A DNA stretch of 6,938 bases from Bifidobacteriaceae bacterium (GCA_031258055.1 JAIRNM010000249.1:1-6938), one strand, 5' to 3'. Counted from the first letter of the stretch, positions 1 through 6,538 are shown. Numbers and translations: made by a program. The notes: a model not told the origin generated them from the sequence alone.

Positions 1-280
1 TCCGCATTGGCACGCCCAGTTCTGCCGCGATGATCATTGACAAGGTGGTCTTCCCCAGGCCCGGCGGTCCCGAAAACAAGACATGGTCTGGGGCCGTGCC
101 GCGTGCCTTTGCGGCATCCAAGAGCAGTTGGAGCTGCGCGCGGACCACCTGTTGCCCGACAAACTCCCGCAAGCTCTTGGGTCTGAGCGGCGCCTCCAGC
201 GCCCGCTCCACTTCCGAGGCACCTGGGTTCAACACCGCCCGCGCCGCCGCCTCTTCTGGGGCCGTTGTCTGGTCGCTCAT
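1..280 (-). CDS. ruvB: RuvB, Holliday junction branch-migration ATPase (N-terminal part, cut by window edge)
   Basis: RuvB is the hexameric AAA+ motor that RuvA loads onto Holliday junctions to drive branch migration during recombinational repair. Only the first 93 residues are present; the gene continues beyond position 1. After a variable acidic leader, residues 30-40 ([11 protein letters not shown]) and VGQ match the usual RuvB opening. The Walker A motif GPPGLGKT lies at residues 71-78, followed by [12 protein letters not shown], which is typical of the family. The ATG at 278-280 overlaps the ruvA stop in an ATGA arrangement, so the two are probably translationally coupled. It is the last ruv gene of the yebC-ruvC-ruvA-ruvB operon. 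Walker B and the winged-helix domain lie outside the window and cannot be judged. The family assignment is secure. Confidence 0.97.
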   Translation of the reverse strand, partial: MSDQTTAPEEAAARAVLNPGASEVERALEAPLRPKSLREFVGQQVVRAQLQLLLDAAKARGTAPDHVLFSGPPGLGKTTLSMIIAAELGVPMR

Positions 281-933
281 CGCGCCGCCCGCAAACGGCT
301 CAGCGCCGCCCGCAACAAAGCGGCCACGTCGCTAGGCGCCTCTGGTTCGGCCAGGGCGGAAGCCACCGCCAGTTGGGCGGTTTGAGCCGGAAAACCTAGC
401 CCGACCAGGGCCGTTTGGACTTGGTCCGCCACGCTTCCGGGGGCCAGCGCCCCTCCCGGCAGCACGCTGACCGTCGCACCCATTCCATGGCCGATGCCGC
501 CTGCCTCGCTGCCATCGCCCGCCACCGGGGCGAACGGCGCCAGCTTCCCACCTAGCGACAGGATCAACTTTTGGGCGCCTTTGCGCCCAATTCCGGGCAC
601 CCTTACCAGCGCCGCTAGATCCTCGCTGGCGACAGCTTTAGCCAAACCGGCGGCCCCGAGGGTCGAGACAAGGGCCAAGGCCAGTTTCGGCCCCACGCCG
701 CTGGCGCCTTGGACGGCAACGAAAACATCCCGCTCAACTTGGCTGGCCAGTCCGTAAAGCGTGAGCGAATCCTCGCGCACCACCAAATAGGTCAAGACTG
801 TGCCTTCTTCGCCTTGGCGGAGTTGGTCGCGGGCGGACGGCGTGAGCACAACCTCCAAGCCAACGCCGCCACACTCAATCACCGCCGTATTGGCGGCCAA
901 ACGCAGGACCGGTCCGCGCAGCGAGGCAATCAC
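277..933 (-). CDS. ruvA: RuvA, Holliday junction DNA-binding subunit
   Basis: RuvA binds the four-way DNA junction as a tetramer and recruits RuvB rings. The 218-residue protein has the whole family layout. It opens with the OB-fold start MIASLRG and the [10 protein letters not shown] segment. The acidic pin residues are E54-D55 within [11 protein letters not shown]. Two helix-hairpin-helix motifs follow, [10 protein letters not shown] (about 79-88) and [13 protein letters not shown] (about 112-124). After a flexible linker comes the C-terminal RuvB-contacting domain (from about [12 protein letters not shown]). The start codon is GTG at 931-933, chosen because MIASLRG is the conserved family start. 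It overlaps the ruvC stop as GTGA, and the ruvA stop in turn overlaps the ruvB start, pointing to tight coupling through the operon. No key residue appears to be missing. Confidence 0.98.
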   Translation of the reverse strand: MIASLRGPVLRLAANTAVIECGGVGLEVVLTPSARDQLRQGEEGTVLTYLVVREDSLTLYGLASQVERDVFVAVQGASGVGPKLALALVSTLGAAGLAKAVASEDLAALVRVPGIGRKGAQKLILSLGGKLAPFAPVAGDGSEAGGIGHGMGATVSVLPGGALAPGSVADQVQTALVGLGFPAQTAQLAVASALAEPEAPSDVAALLRAALSRLRAAR

Positions 934-1505
934 GCGGCCACCCAGCCTTTCCGCCCCCGCGCCGCCGCCGCCCGCGAGGCTTCGACCCAGGCTTTCTGGG
1001 CCGGTGTCGCGGCCTGGCCGGTGGGACTGAGTGTGGCCGGGCGCCAGGCGTGGCAGATGGCGAGGGCCAGCGCGTCCGCGGCATCGGCCGGGCGGGGCTG
1101 TTCGGGGAGCTTCAACAGCTTGGCCACCATGCGGCCCACCTGGCCCTTGGCGGCATCCCCCGATCCGGTCACGGCCGCTTTGACCTCGGTCGGCGTGTGC
1201 AGGCCCACCTCCACGCCGCGCCGGGCGGCCTCCACCATGGCCACGCCGCTGGCCTGCATGGTGCCGCTGACGGTGCCCACGTCGCGCCGGGCGAAGACCC
1301 GCTCAATGGCGACGGCATCTGGCTGATAGCGGTCAATCCATTCCCCCACCGTCTGCGCTATCAGCAGCAGCCGCCGGTCGACCGTCTCGCTGGCAGGGGT
1401 GGTGGCGGCTCCGAAGGCGACTAGCGCGACGGAGCGGGACGGGGCCGCCTCGACCACGCCCAAGCCGCAGCGGGTCAGTCCCGGATCAACCCCAAGCACA
1501 CGCAT
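930..1505 (-). CDS. ruvC: RuvC, Holliday junction resolvase (crossover junction endonuclease)
   Basis: RuvC is the dimeric, metal-dependent endonuclease that cuts Holliday junctions symmetrically after RuvAB migration. The 191-residue protein begins MRVLGVDPGLTRCG. The four acidic catalytic residues expected for this RNase H-like fold are visible as D7, E68 (in VAIERVF), D141 and D144 (in ADAADALALA). The conserved central stretch GTMQASGVAMV (81-91) and the TPTEVKAAVTGSG segment (104-116) are intact. The C-terminal tail of about 40 residues is rich in Ala and Arg and looks poorly conserved. The ATG at 1503-1505 lies 6 bases after the yebC stop, so the ribosome binding signal must lie within the end of yebC, where GGTGA is a weak candidate. 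Confidence 0.98.
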   Translation of the reverse strand: MRVLGVDPGLTRCGLGVVEAAPSRSVALVAFGAATTPASETVDRRLLLIAQTVGEWIDRYQPDAVAIERVFARRDVGTVSGTMQASGVAMVEAARRGVEVGLHTPTEVKAAVTGSGDAAKGQVGRMVAKLLKLPEQPRPADAADALALAICHAWRPATLSPTGQAATPAQKAWVEASRAAAARGRKGWVAA

Positions 1506-1511
1506 AGGCGG

Positions 1512-2270
1512 CTATTCACCCATCGCCTGGGCGATGGCTTCATCGCTGGCGTCGAAGTTGGTGTAGACGTTCTGGACGTCATCGGAATCCTCAAGGGCGT
1601 CCACCACACGCATGATCTTCTTGACTCCCTCGGCGTCCAATTCGACTTCTACCGATGGCACGAACTGGACCTCGGCCGAGTCGTAGTCGATCCCAGCGCC
1701 CTGCAAGGCTTGGCGCGCGGCAACCAGGTTCTCCGGTGCGGTGATGATCTCGAAACCGCCCGCCTGTTCGTTGATTTCTTCCGGGTCGGCGTCCAAGACC
1801 GCGTCCAAGATGACGTCCTCGTCCACGCCGCTGGCGACGGACACCACGATCACACCCTTGCGCGCGAACATATAAGCAACCGAGCCCGGGTCCGCCAAGG
1901 AGCCGCCATTCCGCGTCAAAGCCACCCGGATGTCCGATGACGCCCGGTTGCGGTTGTCGGTCAGGGCTTCTACCAGCACCGCGACTCCGCCCGGCCCGTA
2001 GCCCTCATAGATGATCGACTGGTAGTCCGCGCCGCCGCTCTCAGCGCCGGAGCCTCTTTTGACGGCCCGATCAATGTTGTCATTCGGGACCGATGATTTC
2101 TTCGCCTTCTGGATAGCGTCGAAAAGCGTCGGGTTAGCGGCTGGGTCTCCCCCACCGGTGCGAGCCGCGACCTCAATGTTCTTAATCAGCTTGGCGAAGA
2201 GTTTGCCGCGCTTGGCGTCAATCGCGGCCTTCTTGTGTTTGGTGGTGGCCCACTTGGAGTGACCCGACAT
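1512..2270 (-). CDS. yebC: YebC/TACO1 family protein
   Basis: YebC-family proteins are associated with translation (relief of ribosome stalling at proline-rich stretches) and were earlier annotated as transcription factors. The 252-residue protein starts [16 protein letters not shown], the strongly conserved family opening. It continues with [44 protein letters not shown] and [18 protein letters not shown], all family hallmarks across its three domains. The frame stays open 46 codons further upstream, but that part is not YebC-like and runs through promoter sequence, so the ATG at 2268-2270 is chosen. A purine-rich AAGAGGGG at 2283-2290 is the likely ribosome binding site. It is the first gene of the operon that continues into ruvC, ruvA and ruvB, an order common in actinobacteria. 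Confidence 0.96.
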   Translation of the reverse strand: MSGHSKWATTKHKKAAIDAKRGKLFAKLIKNIEVAARTGGGDPAANPTLFDAIQKAKKSSVPNDNIDRAVKRGSGAESGGADYQSIIYEGYGPGGVAVLVEALTDNRNRASSDIRVALTRNGGSLADPGSVAYMFARKGVIVVSVASGVDEDVILDAVLDADPEEINEQAGGFEIITAPENLVAARQALQGAGIDYDSAEVQFVPSVEVELDAEGVKKIMRVVDALEDSDDVQNVYTNFDASDEAIAQAMGE

Positions 2271-2282
2271 GATCGCTGTTTT

Positions 2283-2290
2283 CCCCTCTT
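2283..2290 (-). promoter_or_regulatory. Probable ribosome binding site of yebC
   Basis: Read on the minus strand this is AAGAGGGG, 12 bases before the ATG at 2268-2270. The spacing is somewhat long. It supports the MSGHSKW start over the upstream TTG at 2406-2408. Confidence 0.5.
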
Positions 2291-2314
2291 GGCGTGCTTC
2301 AAGAAACCGCCGCC

Positions 2315-2320
2315 AGTCTA
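2315..2320 (-). promoter_or_regulatory. Candidate -10 box for the yebC-ruvCAB operon
   Basis: The minus strand reads TAGACT, which fits the TANNNT -10 pattern of actinobacterial housekeeping promoters. It would give an untranslated leader of roughly 35-40 bases. No good -35 box is visible 16-18 bases upstream, where the sequence is very GC-rich. This is an inference from position and pattern only. Confidence 0.3.
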
Positions 2321-2346
2321 CCGGCGCCCACCGACACCGCCGTGGA

Positions 2347-2375
2347 GCCACACCCCCGCCGCCCCAGACCGGTTC
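2347..2375 (+). repeat. 29-bp perfect direct repeat, copy 1
   Basis: This is identical base for base to 2919-2947. It begins GCCACACCCCC and ends CCAGACCGGTTC. This copy lies just upstream of the candidate yebC promoter. The two copies bracket the DUF4143 remnant, with 543 bases between them. It could be a dispersed intergenic repeat, or a scar of the event that brought in the remnant. The flanks do not continue the match. Confidence 0.8.
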
Positions 2376-2471
2376 AACCATTCCCCGAAAAGCTTCGTGT
2401 TCAATCAACTATTCGCGGGCCAAGCCCGGGCCGAACACCTGGCTGGCATCGGGTTTGACCCTCGACCACCA

Positions 2472-2527
2472 CCATTTTTAGGACATGGAGTGTCCAATTT
2501 TTGGGACATGCCATGCACAAAAATTGG
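2472..2527. repeat. Cluster of direct and inverted A/T-rich repeats
   Basis: Two imperfect direct copies are seen: CCATTTTTAGGACATG (2472-2487) and CCAATTTTTGGGACATG (2494-2510). The first ten bases of the second copy, CCAATTTTTG (2494-2503), recur as a perfect inverted copy, CAAAAATTGG (2518-2527), across a 14-base loop. Shorter dyads GGACA/TGTCC (2481-2485 with 2491-2495) and TGTCC/GGACA (2491-2495 with 2504-2508) are nested inside. The cluster ends where recognisable DUF4143 coding sequence begins. It resembles terminal repeats of a mobile element, but no transposase is present, so that reading is inference. Confidence 0.7.
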
Positions 2528-2529
2528 GG

Positions 2530-2828
2530 CGAAGCGGCACACCACGGCTCACTACTGGCGCCAGGCCGGGAACCCGCCCTACGAGGTAGACCTGGTGCTT
2601 GACGGTTTCGGCGGCGTGAGCGTGGGGGTTGAGGTCAAAGCCGCCTCGTCGGTCCATTACCGCGACCTCGCGGGGTTGCGGGCGCTCAAGTCCGCGCGGG
2701 GTCTTGATCGCGGCTTCCTCGTCTACACGGGTAGCGAAGTTCAGCAGCTATACGATGCCGTCTGGGCACTGCCAGTAACCGCCTTACGCTCCAGCGCCTG
2801 GGCGCACACCGCCCCTGCCAAACATTAA
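2530..2828 (+). pseudogene. C-terminal remnant of a DUF4143-type ATP-binding protein
   Basis: The readable part resembles the end of actinobacterial AAA/DUF4143 proteins. It contains HYWRQAGNPPYEVDLVLD (from about 2550), then VGVEVKAASSV, then RDLAGLRALKSARG and FLVYTGSE, ending VWALPVTALRSS before the TAA at 2826-2828. The EVD (2583-2591) and EVK (2631-2639) motifs are those of the PD-(D/E)XK-like nuclease fold usually assigned to this domain. Everything N-terminal is absent: there is no Walker A, Walker B or helical linker, and upstream sequence in the same frame is low-complexity and unlike the family. A full-length protein would be around 400 residues, so only about a quarter remains. It is flanked by repeats and is probably not expressed as a working protein. 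The subfamily differs from the DUF4143 relic at 5975-6478. Confidence 0.8.
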
Positions 2829-2918
2829 TTGGCGAGGAGCGCATAACTCCAACTACGCAAGGTTTTCGTCCGTTCTTTTACGCACATCTGACGGCGGTGC
2901 CGTCATGGACGCCCGGTC

Positions 2919-2947
2919 GCCACACCCCCGCCGCCCCAGACCGGTTC
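2919..2947 (+). repeat. 29-bp perfect direct repeat, copy 2
   Basis: This is the exact second copy of 2347-2375. It lies 53 bases beyond the stop codon of the regulator gene (in the direction of that gene's transcription) and 90 bases after the end of the DUF4143 remnant. Confidence 0.8.
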
Positions 2948-3000
2948 GGCTACTCGCTGCGACTTCGCGACGGATGGCCGAAGTGGCTTCGCACAGGGCA

Positions 3001-3960
3001 CTAGAGTCGGTGCGCGAGCAGACTGGCGGTTCTCTCGTCCACTACTAGGTCGGTGGCAACACCGGCGCGGAGCGCTCCCAGCAGTCCGTCAACTTTGGCG
3101 TCACCGGCCACCACAAGGAGGCGGCGACCAATCAACCCGAGTTGCTCCGGCGTTGGGCCGGATGCTCGTTTGTTCATTTCAATGTCAGCGTAAGTGCCGT
3201 CTTCCCTCAGGAACACTGTGCAGACGTCGCCTGCCACCGCTTCGCGCCGCAGGGTCCTCATATCAGCCGAATCCAGGTAGCCAGCAGTGTAGACATGGCT
3301 TGGCAGGGGACCGTCCAATGTCCCGACTGACATGACGGCGACATCGGCCTTGGCCTGGACTTTCAAGACCCGGGTGATTGAGCGCTCGCGCCACATCAGT
3401 TCTTTAGTGGTAGCTGAATCGAAGAAGGTCGGCACCGGGAAATCCAGCACCGAGGCGCCAAAGGCGCGGGCGAACCGCGAGAGGAGAGCGGCCGTGTAGG
3501 AGACCCCCGACGTGCGGGTATTGGCAGCGCCATTCAATTGCACGATCACGCCGCCGCCGTGGCGCGCACCTCTGCTCCTAATCTCCTGGGCGATGGCCGC
3601 AGTGGTGTTGCCCCAGGCGACGGCCAAGATCATGGAACTGTCCACCAGGCTCTCGAGAATCCGTGCCCCTTCAGCGGCGACCAGTTTGAGGCGCTCCGAT
3701 TCGGTGGTGTCAGCCGGAAGCGGAACAACCGAAACCGCCACCGAGAAGACATCCTGAATCTTCCTAGCCGCGCCTTGGACGCCCCGCGACGGGTCATTCA
3801 CCGTGATCGACACAATCCCTTGTTCGCGCGCCGCTTTCAAGAGCCGGGAAACAGTGGAACGGGAGGTCATAAGACGACGGGCGACCGCCTCCATGGTTTG
3901 CCCTTGGCCGTAATAGAGGGAGGCGGCCAAGAACAAATCATCAACCTTGTCAGCAGCCAT
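3001..3960 (-). CDS. SorC/DeoR-like sugar-binding transcriptional regulator, divergent from glpK
   Basis: This 319-residue protein has the SorC-family layout. An N-terminal helix-turn-helix (about 21-46, TMEAVARRLMTSRSTVSRLL) is followed by a large effector-binding domain. Family features of that domain are AVAWGNTTAAIA (113-124), GDVCTVFLREDG (244-255) and the C-terminal VVAGDAKVDGLLGALRAG (283-300) with LVVDERTASLL. Characterised family members such as DeoR and CggR respond to phosphorylated sugars, so a phosphorylated three-carbon compound such as glycerol-3-phosphate is a reasonable but unproven ligand. The length is normal and no domain is missing. The start ATG (3958-3960) agrees with the family start; its ribosome binding site is poor (GAGG only one base away). 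Divergence from glpK over 204 bases suggests that it controls glpK and probably itself. A role in another sugar pathway cannot be excluded. Confidence 0.88.
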   Translation of the reverse strand: MAADKVDDLFLAASLYYGQGQTMEAVARRLMTSRSTVSRLLKAAREQGIVSITVNDPSRGVQGAARKIQDVFSVAVSVVPLPADTTESERLKLVAAEGARILESLVDSSMILAVAWGNTTAAIAQEIRSRGARHGGGVIVQLNGAANTRTSGVSYTAALLSRFARAFGASVLDFPVPTFFDSATTKELMWRERSITRVLKVQAKADVAVMSVGTLDGPLPSHVYTAGYLDSADMRTLRREAVAGDVCTVFLREDGTYADIEMNKRASGPTPEQLGLIGRRLLVVAGDAKVDGLLGALRAGVATDLVVDERTASLLAHRL

Positions 3961-3971
3961 GCCTCATTCTT

Positions 3972-3983
3972 GCACGTTCGTGC
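3972..3983. promoter_or_regulatory. Candidate operator, GCACG-TT-CGTGC
   Basis: This perfect 5-bp-arm dyad lies 12 bases upstream of the regulator's ATG, where repressor binding would allow autoregulation. The half GCACGTT recurs at 4061-4067 on the glpK side. No binding data are implied. Confidence 0.3.
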
Positions 3984-4152
3984 CGACCGCCGTGAGCAAA
4001 TGAACGAATGACCAACCAGCTAGCCGACCGTCGAGGTTCACACCGGAGCCGGTCAAGCGCGCACGTTTGCCCGGTTCCGGCTTGGCGATCTGGGACCAGC
4101 CCTAGGCTTGGGAAGAAAGGACGCGAGGCCGGCCGGACGGCATCGTGCGGCC

Positions 4153-4160
4153 AAAGGAGG
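4153..4160 (+). promoter_or_regulatory. Strong ribosome binding site that sets the GTG start of glpK
   Basis: AAAGGAGG is an almost full anti-16S match, 4 bases before the GTG at 4165-4167. It decides the start against the in-frame TTG at 4108, which would add 19 residues unlike the family. Confidence 0.85.
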
Positions 4161-4164
4161 ACCA

Positions 4165-5688
4165 GTGACCGGTCACATAGTAGCCATTGACCAGGGAACA
4201 ACATCGACCCGGGCGATCGTCTTCGACCCGGGTGGCAGGATCGTAGCGGCAGGCCAGAAGGAACACCGGCAGATCTTTCCGCGCGCCGGATGGGTCGAGC
4301 ACGACCCGGTGGAAATCTGGGATAACACCCGCGAGGTCGTCGGCATAGCCCTGGGTCGGGCGGACATCACCCGCCACAACGTCGCCGCGGTGGGCGTCAC
4401 CAACCAGCGGGAGACCACGGTGGTGTGGGACCGCGCGACTGGCCAGCCGATCGCCAACGCGATTGTCTGGCAGGACACCCGGACCCAGCCGATCGTGGAG
4501 GAATTGGCGCGCGACGGTGGCCTGGACCGCGTCCGGGCGACGACCGGCCTGCCCTTGAATCCTTATTTCTCCGGCACCAAGCTGGTCTGGCTGTTGCGCC
4601 ATGTGCCCGGAGCCCAAGAGCGGGCCGAGGCCGGTGAGTTGCTCTTTGGAACGATCGATAGCTGGCTGGTTTGGAACCTGACCGGCGGACCAGCGGGCGG
4701 CGTCCACATCACCGATGTGACCAACGCCGCTAGGACAATGTTTATGGACCTTCGGACGCTGCGTTGGGACCAGGCGATCCTCGATGCCTTCGGGGTGCCG
4801 CAGGCCATGTTGCCGGAAATCAAGTCCTCGTCCGAGGTCTATGGCGTGGCCGAGGACGAGTCGCTGCTGCGCGAGACGCCAATTGCGGGCATTCTGGGCG
4901 ACCAGCAGGCCGCCGCCTTCGGCCAGGCAGCGTTTGGCCCGGGCGAAGCCAAGAACACCTACGGCACAGGTTGTTTCCTCCTTTTCAACACCGGGGCCGA
5001 TGCCGTCTGGTCCCGCTCCGGTTTGTTGACGACTGTGGCCTACCAGTTGGGCGCGCAGGCCCCGGTTTACGCCTTGGAGGGGTCAGTCGCCGTGGCCGGT
5101 TCGCTGGTCCAATGGCTTCGCGACTCTCTCGGCCTGATCGGATCGGCGCCGGAAATCGAAAACCTGGCCGCTACCGTCACAGACAACGGCGGCGCCTATA
5201 TTGTGCCGGCCTTCTCGGGGCTGTTCGCTCCCTACTGGCGGACGGACGCGCGCGGCGTGATCGCCGGGTTGACCCGGTATGTCAACAAGGGCCACCTAGC
5301 CCGGGCGGCATTGGAAGCGACCGCCTATCAAACCCGCGACGTGCTCGACGCGGTCAACGCCGACTCAGGTGTGCCGCTGGCCGAACTAAAGGCGGACGGG
5401 GGCATGGTCGCCAATGATCTCTTGATGCAATTCCAAGCCGACATCCTCGGCGTGCCGGTGGTGCGCCCGGTCGTAGCCGAGACCACCGCATTGGGGGCGG
5501 CCTACGCCGCTGGCCTAGCCGTGGGAGTTTGGTCCGACCTAGACCAACTCCGCTCAAACTGGGTCGAAGACCGTCGCTGGACACCGGCCATGCCCGCCTC
5601 GCAGTGCCAATCCCTCTACACCGACTGGCGCAAAGCCGTCACCAAGTCCTTCGGCTGGTCGGATGGCCCCGAAGGAACCGGCAGCTAA
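4165..5688 (+). CDS. glpK: Glycerol kinase
   Basis: GlpK phosphorylates glycerol with ATP to sn-glycerol-3-phosphate, trapping it in the cytoplasm. The 507-residue length is normal for this FGGY-family kinase. The phosphate-binding loop DQGTTSTR is at 9-16. Glycerol contacts are visible as R82-E83 (NQRETT), W102, Y134 and D246-Q247 (GDQQ), with D246 the expected catalytic base. FGGY signature 1 ([13 protein letters not shown]) is at 134-146, the ATP-site NTYGTGCF at 264-271, and DGGMVAND at 411-418 followed by [12 protein letters not shown]. The Gly/Arg-rich loop through which the E. coli enzyme binds fructose-1,6-bisphosphate is replaced by an acidic stretch (EDESLLRE, 230-237). The start is the GTG behind the AAAGGAGG site. 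It stands divergent to the SorC-type regulator, and no glpF or aerobic glpD is seen in the window. Confidence 0.98.
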   Translation: MTGHIVAIDQGTTSTRAIVFDPGGRIVAAGQKEHRQIFPRAGWVEHDPVEIWDNTREVVGIALGRADITRHNVAAVGVTNQRETTVVWDRATGQPIANAIVWQDTRTQPIVEELARDGGLDRVRATTGLPLNPYFSGTKLVWLLRHVPGAQERAEAGELLFGTIDSWLVWNLTGGPAGGVHITDVTNAARTMFMDLRTLRWDQAILDAFGVPQAMLPEIKSSSEVYGVAEDESLLRETPIAGILGDQQAAAFGQAAFGPGEAKNTYGTGCFLLFNTGADAVWSRSGLLTTVAYQLGAQAPVYALEGSVAVAGSLVQWLRDSLGLIGSAPEIENLAATVTDNGGAYIVPAFSGLFAPYWRTDARGVIAGLTRYVNKGHLARAALEATAYQTRDVLDAVNADSGVPLAELKADGGMVANDLLMQFQADILGVPVVRPVVAETTALGAAYAAGLAVGVWSDLDQLRSNWVEDRRWTPAMPASQCQSLYTDWRKAVTKSFGWSDGPEGTGS

Positions 5689-5699
5689 GGCTCGCCCCT

Positions 5700-5978
5700 T
5701 CACGGTGCGTGGGTGTGGACCGATCGCAACGTCTGAGATTGTAGCGATATCACCACTCGGCGGTGGACGATGCCGTCCCAAACCTGTTCCAGGACGGCCG
5801 AGCCGTTTGGAACCTGGCCCTGGCCGTTGATCTCGACCGTCGATGCGCCAACTGACTGCGGCCTGGACGAAAGCCTAAACGGCAAGTCATTTTCGCGGGC
5901 GGTCTGGCGCAAGAACAGGTTGATGGCGGTGGTCATATCCGGACCGCTGTGCGGTTTCAGTAGCTTGTTGATCGTCAC
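5700..5978 (-). pseudogene. RelB/DinJ-like antitoxin remnant in a short hybrid reading frame
   Basis: The 92-codon frame starts with GTG (5976-5978), overlapping the stop of the DUF4143 relic as GTGA. Only residues 13-37 are recognisable: PDMTTAINLFLRQ followed by ARENDLPFRLS (about 5866-5942). This matches the second helix and tail of RelB/DinJ ribbon-helix-helix antitoxins. The first beta strand that contacts DNA and the first helix are absent, replaced by TINKLLKPHSG. The remaining 55 codons match nothing I know, and no RelE/YafQ toxin follows on the minus strand, which instead runs into the 3' end of glpK. It is best read as a relic of a toxin-antitoxin module joined to the DUF4143 debris by deletion. 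Expression as a short peptide is possible but undemonstrated. Confidence 0.6.
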
Positions 5979-6478
5979 AGATAGCGAGCGACCTGCCCGA
6001 TCGCGTACAGAGGTAGTTCAACCAGTTTCGTCGAGCCCCGCAGGGAGACGCGGTAGTCAGCCGGAGAGGTTCTGATCGCGGTGTTCGGCCGGTATTTCGC
6101 CAGGTAAACTCCGAGGCTCTTAGAGCGGAGGTTGACACCAGACTTGACCTCAATGGGCACCGTCCCCGCTGGCGAGTCGACAAGGAAATCCACCTCAGCC
6201 CGGCCGGTCTCACTGGACCAATAGAACGGGCGAATTCCGGCCGCTGCGATCAATTGTCCCAGCACATATTGTTCGGCCAGTGCCCCCCGAAACTCCCCAA
6301 ACACCGCCTCCGCGTTGGCTAGCGTCCGCCCAGGTCCGGCGCTTCGAGTCTCACCGCCAAGTCGTCACTCCCGCATCAACCATGTCTTGCCGGTTTGCCG
6401 AGCGCCACGCAGCACAAGCGGCTTGCGGCCGGGGCGCGCCAGCCAAGCATCCAGATCGACCATAGCCCGGCGGTACAT
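5975..6478 (-). pseudogene. AAA/DUF4143 ATP-binding protein, internally deleted with an in-frame stop
   Basis: From the ATG at 6476-6478 the frame reads MYRRAMVDLDAW, then LVLRGARQTGKTWLMRE, a family-typical start with a Walker A motif (GARQTGKT, residues 25-32). It meets a TGA at 6365-6367. The same frame then continues open to 5975 through VFGEFRGALAEQYVLGQL, YWSSETGRAEVDFLVD, VPIEVKSG and ELPLYAIGQ. This is the DUF4143 C-terminal domain with EVD and EVK motifs of a PD-(D/E)XK-like fold. Walker B, the sensor regions and the middle domain, some 230 residues in an intact protein, are missing. The gene has therefore lost its middle, and the stop lies in the short junction sequence (6302-6364). 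Intact relatives occur widely in actinobacteria with an unsettled role. A weak AAGG lies before the ATG. Confidence 0.85.
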
Positions 6479-6502
6479 GCGCCTTACCTGTCCCTATCAA
6501 AC

Positions 6503-6518
6503 CGTGTGAGGCGACACG
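6503..6518. repeat. Short inverted repeat CGTGT...ACACG
   Basis: CGTGT (6503-6507) and ACACG (6514-6518) pair across GAGGCG. It sits between the ATPase relic's start codon and the larger palindrome at 6515-6538, which it overlaps by 4 bases. Confidence 0.5.
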
Positions 6519-6538
6519 ATTTTAGCGCTAAAAACGTG
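6515..6538. promoter_or_regulatory. Near-perfect 24-bp palindrome upstream of the ATPase relic
   Basis: The left half CACGATTTTAGC and the right half GCTAAAAACGTG are reverse complements at 11 of 12 positions. The core TTTTAGCGCTAAAA (6520-6533) is perfect. It lies 37 bases upstream of the relic's ATG, where an operator or promoter would be expected. It could be a repressor site that outlived its gene. Its right arm is shared with the hairpin at 6531-6554, so as RNA the two structures could not form together. Confidence 0.6.

Larger units (their letters stand above)
2271..3000. other. Region without an intact gene between yebC and the SorC-type regulator
   Basis: Apart from the yebC leader, the 29-bp repeats, the A/T-rich repeat cluster and the DUF4143 stump listed separately, I see no gene here. 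Positions 2376-2471 show no recognisable protein in any frame. Positions 2829-2918 look like plain intergenic DNA. A small hairpin (CGAAG 2979-2983, TGG, CTTCG 2987-2991) lies just beyond the stop of the regulator but lacks a T-run, so it is only a weak terminator candidate. Confidence 0.6.
3961..4164. promoter_or_regulatory. Divergent control region between the regulator gene and glpK
   Basis: This 204-bp gap must hold both promoters. It contains a short dyad GCACG-TT-CGTGC (3972-3983) beside the regulator start and a second partial copy, GCACGTT, at 4061-4067. It also contains the dyad ACCGG-AG-CCGGT (4042-4053) and CCGGTTCCGG (4071-4080). TAGGCT (4103-4108) fits a TANNNT -10 box for glpK with TTGGCG (4082-4087) upstream, but the spacer is only 15 bases. 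Operator and promoter assignments are inferred from position and symmetry only. Confidence 0.4.

Noticed and set aside
709..1326. A 205-codon plus-strand open frame opposite ruvA and ruvC
   Set aside because: It is antisense to two confidently identified genes, resembles no known family, and is expected in GC-rich DNA. The same applies to long frames at 4102-4707 and 4764-5417 over glpK.
2271..2408. An in-frame 46-residue N-terminal extension of YebC
   Set aside because: MSGHSKW is the conserved family start, a purine-rich site precedes it, and the extension runs through promoter-like and repeat sequence from a TTG codon.
2472..2527. Calling a named insertion sequence
   Set aside because: The repeats look like element ends but there is no transposase and I cannot match the sequence to a known family from memory.
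4108..4164. A 19-residue N-terminal extension of GlpK from a TTG
   Set aside because: The strong AAAGGAGG site 4 bases before the GTG at 4165 and the family start both place the start later.
5773..5810. A terminator after glpK from the inverted repeats CCGTCC/GGACGG and CCAAAC/GTTTGG
   Set aside because: The stems compete with each other, lie about 85 bases beyond the stop and are not followed by a T-run.
6365..6367. Recoding of the TGA (selenocysteine or readthrough)
   Set aside because: No selenocysteine element is evident, and the region after the stop is a deletion junction with most of the ATPase domain missing, so decay is the simpler reading.
5866..6478. An active toxin-antitoxin or defence operon made of the ATPase and antitoxin genes
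   Set aside because: The ATPase lacks its catalytic core and has a stop, the antitoxin lacks its DNA-binding strand, and no toxin gene is present.
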